From positions 744,001 through 808,000 of the forward strand of contig JAALGZ010000001.1 in NCBI GenBank assembly GCA_015227615.1: a stretch of 64,000 bases of DNA, written 5' to 3'. The position numbers were made by a program, and so were the translations under genes. Below the pieces are notes generated by a model, which did not search any database, was not told the DNA's origin, and worked only from the letters and a program-made list of their open reading frames with translations. This DNA comes from Labyrinthula sp. Ha. Taxonomy: Eukaryota; Sar; Bigyra; Labyrinthulida; Labyrinthulaceae. This document shows positions 58,616 through 64,000 of this stretch, in pieces; position 1 is the stretch's first letter; each line of letters starts with the position of its first letter.

Positions 58616-60848
58616 TTACTTAACGTTATTGATCTTTTGGTTACTTAAAAAGTGGTAAATTTGATTGAGCTTAGTACTTCTCTCTCTCTCAGTCTCATGC
58701 AGCTGTTCCAATGTCCTGAAGTATGGAGAGACGATATGTAGCATAGTAATAGCAATATATCGAGCTGGCTCTGTCATAGTTGCCGCTGATAGCAGGCTTT
58801 TGAGATATCTGTCAACACTTAACCTTAGATACAACAGGTTTTTATCTAAATCGTTCAAGTTGCCACGGCGCAACATAAAGTTACTATGAATTCGGGCATA
58901 GTTCCTTTGTCGATAGTTACCATGATCTGGTTTATGTAAAGAAAATTGGTTGCATCGATATGTACTTTTGCTTTTTCCTGCAAGCATTGTAACTCCTCTT
59001 ATAGATTGTAGATGTTATTTTCTTTTCTCATTTAAATTTTATGAACTTGTCAGTTCGATGTTAACTATACTGTTTATATCTTTTCTCCCCAAGTTATATT
59101 TGAAATGCCATCATTCTCTGGACAAGAGTAGATACATACGGAGTTCTCGTACTATTCAGTTTGTCAATGGTGTTTAAGATCTGCTCCGTATGTTCAATCA
59201 GCAACCTCATCCGTGTTGTTAGATTCTGTAATTAACATCTCATCATGCAACATATGCTGTGCGTAAACCGTTTTATCAAATTTAATCATACAGAAAGGCT
59301 CTGCTTGTTCAACTTTAGGTGACTTGAATCTACTGAATTATCTCCTATTTCTCGCCACCAGTTAGTAGCTTCGCTATTACTTGATACTCTTCAGACTTAG
59401 TACCCTTTCTTTGGTAGGTTGTACAGATGCTGCAAGTAATCGCGCCTCAATGCCTGATACTATTACCTTCTCAAGGTAAGAAAAAGCTTCCAGAATGTTG
59501 ATCATAGAAAAGCTTTGATTAATTTTGAGAATAATGTGTGATCTTGAAAAATACTGAACAACAACTCGAACATTTTCGACCCTAACATCCCAATGCGGTA
59601 TGGACCTTTGCAATTTAAACATTTCCGTAACCATATGCCAAAAAAATCTGCAGGCACTACCTCCAATTAGATTAACTTCCTGCGAGATAACTCTTAAGAT
59701 AATATGTGTCGACAAAGCTAGGAAATGTTGAAGCTTAACATATTCCTAAAATGATGGGGCTTACTCCTGTATCCAATTCGTAGTAAGGCACTGTAAAATA
59801 TGATTAAGCTTTTTTTCTATCTGGAGAAATGACTTGATCTATATCTGCAATACTGTGGAGGTTTTGCGGCATGGGTAGGCAATTAGTTTTGTATCTCCAT
59901 TGCTTAAGTTTATTCTCGTTGGCAAGGTACAGAGTTTACTTTGCTTGTATTAAAAACACCGTTTTGTCTTTGTTGCAAGAAGAGGTCAGGGGCATGTTAT
60001 CTCCTTGACATCTCATGCTATAATTAATTATGTCGAGAGATATACTTTTAGATGAACATGTTTGTGATATTAGTTCTGGGACTGCTGATAACAGTAGTTG
60101 CCTGTGGAAATTAAAGAAAAACTGAGCTGAGTGGAGGTCTGATAGGATTAAATTGTTAACTACCTGCATTGTGGGTTCTTAATGTTTTTCTTTCTGAGCA
60201 CTATTATAGCCCGCAATGATGCGGTTGAAATCGAGGCGTAAGTAAACTTGACCACTGTTCTAGGATTAGACGACTGCTTATAACGCTTGAAGTTGTCTCA
60301 AGATGTACCTAACAATAACAAGAAATTTTTCTTTATTCTATTTTATCATCATTACACTTGAAGATCTAATTTTTGCATAGTAAGTTTCGTTGTTGATATC
60401 ACAGCTTGCTTTGCAATTGCCCTCCTTTCTTCTGCGAAAGTGGGTAGGCCAAAGCGAAGTTCTCCATGAGTTCAAGCGTACACATTTGAAGATGAACGAC
60501 AAATATTTCAACCCGTTCCCTTTCACCCAAACGTAGATCTCTATGATTTGGAGCTGCCGCTTAGATTTCTTAGAAACGAATCCTCCAATATTTGTTTCGT
60601 TCTTTCAAAGTATCTGTAACTGATACATTCAACTATTAGAGAACTATTTCTTCTTGGTTCTGGTTCTGGTGTATATACTCAACTCTTTCGGGTGATACCT
60701 TCTTTCTTATAAAAGAAACTTTTTCTTCTACAGAAAAACGTGAAAGTGAGTACTTTTGAGCTTTAACTAGGAAATTCAAGTAATTGTAAACAGTGCAATT
60801 GCTATAGTGTGGGCATTGGATATATATACCTTTAACTCTTCGATACAT
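58616..60848 (-). other. Run of same-strand ORFs, possible unrecognised or decayed spliced gene
   Basis: Minus-strand ORFs occur at 60636-60848, 60338-60526, 59936-60169, 59377-59715 and 58616-58987. The 59377 ORF (112 codons) and 58616 ORF (123 codons) have a protein-like mixture of charged and hydrophobic residues, for example RVENVRVVVQYF and EPARYIAITMLHIV. Near 60400-60540 a further frame reads LRLGERERVEIFVVHL. No domain is recognised and I could not link them with convincing splice sites. ORFs of about 120 codons are expected roughly once by chance in a window like this. Confidence 0.2.
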
Positions 60849-60986
60849 ATATAAATTATAATCAATATTAACTCAAAAGTTTCTATTTTACTATTCAATT
60901 TGTAGTATATATATAACCTATGGAATTTCTAACACCAAGTTACCGATTGCTCGGTTTTACTATGTTAAATTTTCTCACTATACAAT

Positions 60987-61022
60987 CCAAGATCCAACTA
61001 TACGAGACGACGGAGATCTTGG
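60987..61022. repeat. Perfect 8-bp inverted repeat
   Basis: CCAAGATC (60987-60994) and GATCTTGG (61015-61022) are exact complements with a 20-nt loop. Possibly chance. Confidence 0.35.
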
Positions 61023-62058
61023 TTCTTGGTTTTGATAAAGTTTGATGAACCGATTATATCTCGCTCCTTCTCGAACAGTATTGCTTTTTTTAGTGTCCTT
61101 GTTATTTCAAGATATAACGTGCAATGAATTAGTACCAAAGCTACAGAAATTGAACGTTTGATTCAAAATACCTCAATTTATTTTGATTAAGTCTACACAA
61201 ATACCCTTGTCATTACTCAGAAAAAACCGTGCGTGCTCGTGTCAGTGGCATTTCTAATATTCTACTTATTTGACACGGAAATAACTTGCTAGGTCATATG
61301 TTCATACTAAGTTTAGGCACAATGCCTGAAGTCTTTATAAGATCTCAGAGCCACTTCCTTGTTCTTCTACTCCTAGCTTTGTCAACTTTCTTCTAAGTTG
61401 AATATAATATGATAACCCATCCAGACCGGCCTCCCAAAACACATTCTTACGAAGTTCAACACCAACGTCACGTACTACTCCCGCATTTGATGAGTCATTC
61501 CTCTTTATAGTCTATTACAGTGCTTTATTAAGCCAGTTAACATGTGTTATTCTACAAGAATGAACAAGAAAAACACGTATTGGCCATGTGCTGCCTATTG
61601 TATGAAGTAAACATTGAAATTAAAAAATTTATTGCCACTAGAAAAGAACAGCCGCTCAAGAAATAAGACTTAGTTACCTTGACTTTCACAATCTCAAGTT
61701 TTGCTTCAAAAGCTCTGTAAGCATGTCTTTCCAGAAGAAACTAACTTCAACATTCTCCACGCGAATCAATATGATATAGTATTATACAACTCCAAATCTT
61801 TATTCAAACCATAAACCAAAAACAGATTCCCAGTATTTCAAATGATTCTTTTTTTTTGGTTTCTCTATGTTCACCAATAGTGGTGGAACAGCACATAAAC
61901 AAAACAAAACAAGATTTTTTCGAGATTCGGTTCAAAGCTCAATCGAGAATCAAACGCCAAGAGATATCAATATCGAGATATCATTTATATTGGTTTTGAT
62001 GTTATATTAACCGTTTAGCGAGAGACATACTTCAATGAATTCAAAGCGAACAAGTTTT

Positions 62059-62076
62059 TTTGACTCCGGAGTCAAA
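62059..62076. promoter_or_regulatory. 18-bp perfect palindrome, copy 1
   Basis: TTTGACTCCGGAGTCAAA reads the same on both strands. The 14-bp core TGACTCCGGAGTCA recurs at 62914-62927. It combines two inverted TGACT half-sites around CCGG, the layout of a dimeric transcription-factor site. It lies about 1.05 kb upstream of the proposed EGF-gene start. Confidence 0.35.
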
Positions 62077-62676
62077 TGCTCCAAATTTTCATTGGCCGAA
62101 TTTTCAATTGCCCAAAATTATTTTTTGAAAAAAACAAACCAACAAAATCAAAATAAAAAATTTGAAATCATGACATTTGCATGATAAAAGACAGAACAGG
62201 ACAAAGCTAGTACCTCGAAAACACAATAACTTACAACATTTGGCAAGAATATACAAGATTGAACAAGATGTTACAAGATTTAGTGCTGCTCGGACAAATC
62301 CTCTATTTTCAACACTCTAAGGTAAAAGTCAAGGTCCAGGATTTTTGGAAGGAAAGGGATGAGGCTCAAGGATGCATATTTCAAGAAAAAAAGAAAGCTA
62401 TTTTGGATAAAAAAACTTGCACCTAGATTAGTTTACGAATCCACTTAATTTTTAAATTTTAATTTTAATAAAAATCTAAATATTCCGATTTTCAGTTTTG
62501 AAAATTATTTGTCTTAAACTTCTATTTATGTCACTTCATATATTTACTTATGAACATCTACACATATTTTCAAATTTCTGTATTCAAGCTATGGAAAAAG
62601 ATTTAAATCCATCCTCATCTTCATCGAGAGCCGAGTGGGGAGGAAGGGCCGAGTCATGGGGGCCATTTTTAAAGAC

Positions 62677-62701
62677 GCGGGGAGCATGAAAGGCTCCCCG
62701 C
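62677..62701. other. GC-rich perfect 9-bp hairpin
   Basis: GCGGGGAGC (62677-62685) and GCTCCCCGC (62693-62701) are exact complements around a 7-nt loop, in a local GC-rich island of otherwise AT-rich DNA. Just upstream GCCGAGT occurs twice. This is the most stable short hairpin I noticed in the window. It could belong to a small structured RNA; no known RNA family is recognised. A short ORF (32 codons from the ATG at 62591) reads through part of it. Confidence 0.4.
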
Positions 62702-62913
62702 TATGCTAGGGTCAGGCAACTTCAGATTTTATTGTTTCTTAACTATTAATATTTATTTTTTATCTTCTAGTACACTTCACTTTGTCCCCAGACCCCTCTC
62801 TTTTTTTTGGCTAAGTATGGGAAATCGCCATTCTGCGTAACCATAATTCAGACGAAGTATGGTGAAAAAGCTTTTGGGAAATCGATCCGACCAATGAGAT
62901 CGCGAGGAGTATA

Positions 62914-62927
62914 TGACTCCGGAGTCA
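62914..62927. promoter_or_regulatory. 14-bp perfect palindrome, copy 2
   Basis: TGACTCCGGAGTCA, identical core to the copy at 62061-62074, about 200 bp upstream of the proposed start of the EGF-multi-TM gene. A shared dimeric binding site is an inference. Confidence 0.35.
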
Positions 62928-63128
62928 AAAAATCCGAGCCCAATTCAAAGAATAAAATAGAACATGGAAACTGAGTCGAATAGAACTACCGGTCCCTGAA
63001 CGTTTCTATTCCCACATAGTTCCCGAAGCCAGACTATACAGAGTTCTAAAGGCGACGAGGCTGCTGAACTCTAGAGAAATAACAACTTGTTGCGAAACCA
63101 CCACGAGTTGAAAAAGTATAACTTCTCA

Positions 63129-64000
63129 ATGTGCTTGAACACACTTGGGGATGACAAAGGAGGCAACTTATGCGGATTTTATGGGACTTGTGTTGAGAAT
63201 GTTTGTGTTTGTGATGCTGGATGGTCAAATTCCATAGAGCAGTATCCGACACTGTTTCTCTTCGATGGCGCGAAAAGGATTTTTGAGGAGGAAGGAAATT
63301 CGACCATCTCCTTTGAAGAATTTAAAATTGAGTTATTAAAAAGAGTCCCATGTTCAAGGAATGATGTGATAATGTATATTGTTATGGGATTGGCGTTTAT
63401 TTGTTGTTTTCAGGCACTCTGGAAACAGCTTCCTTTTGCTATTTCTGGGAAAAGAAGATTTCTTTTGATGTTTCCACAAATTTTAACTTTTTGCTTGGGA
63501 ATCATTACAGCTATTTTGAAGTTTATATCTTTGGAAACAAACTATCCATATAATCTTTTCTATGGTTTGAGTTATGGAGTTATAATAATTTGTATGAGTA
63601 TTTCTCAAAGAGTATTCTTCTTCAAATATATAAAATATCATTCAAAAAAAGCAAAAGAACTATTCGAAATTAACTCATATATTTGTGGAATATCCCTGGA
63701 ACGAATTTTAACGTTTCATCAAAAATATTTCCTCATTTCTGATTTGATTATATTATTTTTTATATGGATTTCTCCGGTTCTTATAATCTTTAGTTTTAAA
63801 TTTACAGAAGAACTTAATTTCAACCTTTTAAAAAGCTCCCAATATATTCTTTCTTGTCACTTCTACTATGGAGCAATTTATCTTTTATGGTTGTGTGTTT
63901 TAACCAGACTTGTTTTTTCAGAACTTGTAAAAGATTGCGTTGAAGTATTGAGACTAAAAAAACAAAGTATAAATAAGACAGCAACTTCTGATTCAAGTAT
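63129..64000 (+). CDS. EGF-like domain plus multi-TM membrane protein (partial, runs off window)
   Basis: An uninterrupted frame from 63075 to the end of the window. An EGF-like module comes first (CGFYGTC, then VCVCDAGW), then a ~45-residue linker, then at least five hydrophobic segments, near 63375-63440, 63465-63530, 63555-63620, 63735-63800 and 63855-63925. This is an extracellular EGF plus polytopic membrane layout; function unknown. The ATG at 63129 is the first in frame, but no signal peptide is visible, and an acceptor-like CTCTAG at 63069-63074 suggests one or more upstream exons. A 48-nt in-frame GT...TTTTCAG segment (ending 63415) coincides with the first membrane helix and is taken as coding. 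The C-terminus lies beyond the window. Confidence 0.65.
   Translation, partial: MCLNTLGDDKGGNLCGFYGTCVENVCVCDAGWSNSIEQYPTLFLFDGAKRIFEEEGNSTISFEEFKIELLKRVPCSRNDVIMYIVMGLAFICCFQALWKQLPFAISGKRRFLLMFPQILTFCLGIITAILKFISLETNYPYNLFYGLSYGVIIICMSISQRVFFFKYIKYHSKKAKELFEINSYICGISLERILTFHQKYFLISDLIILFFIWISPVLIIFSFKFTEELNFNLLKSSQYILSCHFYYGAIYLLWLCVLTRLVFSELVKDCVEVLRLKKQSINKTATSDSS

Larger units (their letters stand above)
55991..63128. other. Seven-kilobase gene-poor stretch with structured islands
   Basis: No complete gene recognised. Several minus-strand ORFs of 60-120 codons follow one another between 58616 and 60848 (listed separately). A hairpin lies at 60987-61022. A GC-rich island at about 62610-62710 includes a perfect 9-bp hairpin. 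Two copies of a 14-bp palindrome lie at 62061 and 62914. The last part may hold upstream exons or the promoter of the EGF gene. Confidence 0.5.

Noticed and set aside
56036-62884. 14-mer TTTTGGGAAATCGA shared between 56036 and 62873
   Set aside because: Shared 14-mers are expected by chance within 64 kb; flanks do not match.
63368-63415. 48-nt in-frame GT...TTTTCAG segment as an intron in the EGF gene
   Set aside because: It encodes a good first membrane helix; removal would destroy it. Kept as coding.

Overview
The window is nuclear DNA of a microbial eukaryote. It is AT-rich, uses the standard code (TAA, TAG and TGA all serve as stops), and its genes are intact homologues of eukaryotic housekeeping families with few, mostly tiny introns. 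Five GT-AG introns of 28-31 nt can be placed because protein homology runs across them. The family mix suggests a stramenopile-like protist: a coiled-coil protein resembling oomycete START-like proteins, zinc-knuckle/poly-Q and EGF-multi-TM proteins, and 2OG-oxygenase-like/Ctr copper transporter chimeras. This assignment is inference and could be wrong.

Layout. 1-11084: long stretch without recognisable genes. 11085-17109: PTEN phosphatase followed closely by a BIG/Sec7-type ARF guanine-exchange factor, same strand. 17110-21959: no gene recognised. 21960-25570: head-to-head pair of paralogues, each joining an oxygenase-like domain and a Cys-rich module to a three-helix Ctr copper channel. 25571-32568: no convincing gene. 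32569-33974: TFIIA large subunit converging on a double zinc-knuckle, Gln-rich protein. 33975-39886: no convincing gene. 39887-43836: coiled-coil/START-like protein converging on a Timeless/Tof1/Swi1 replication-fork protein with two tiny introns. 43837-47057: no gene recognised. 47058-55990: a UBR1-type N-degron E3 ligase divergent (36 bp between start codons) from a mitochondrial ALKBH7-like dioxygenase, which converges on an apparent SH3/PX-like/SH3/FKBP protein. 55991-63128: mostly empty, with a GC-rich hairpin and a twice-occurring palindrome. 63129-64000: start of an EGF plus multi-TM membrane protein that runs off the window.

Genes sit in compact convergent or divergent blocks (36-160 bp spacers) separated by 3-11 kb of AT-rich DNA. 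I found no rRNA, convincing tRNA, CRISPR array, or recognisable transposon or viral remnant; decayed elements beyond recognition by eye cannot be excluded. The best candidates for something new are the oxygenase-Ctr chimera pair, the SH3/FKBP fusion and the very small introns.
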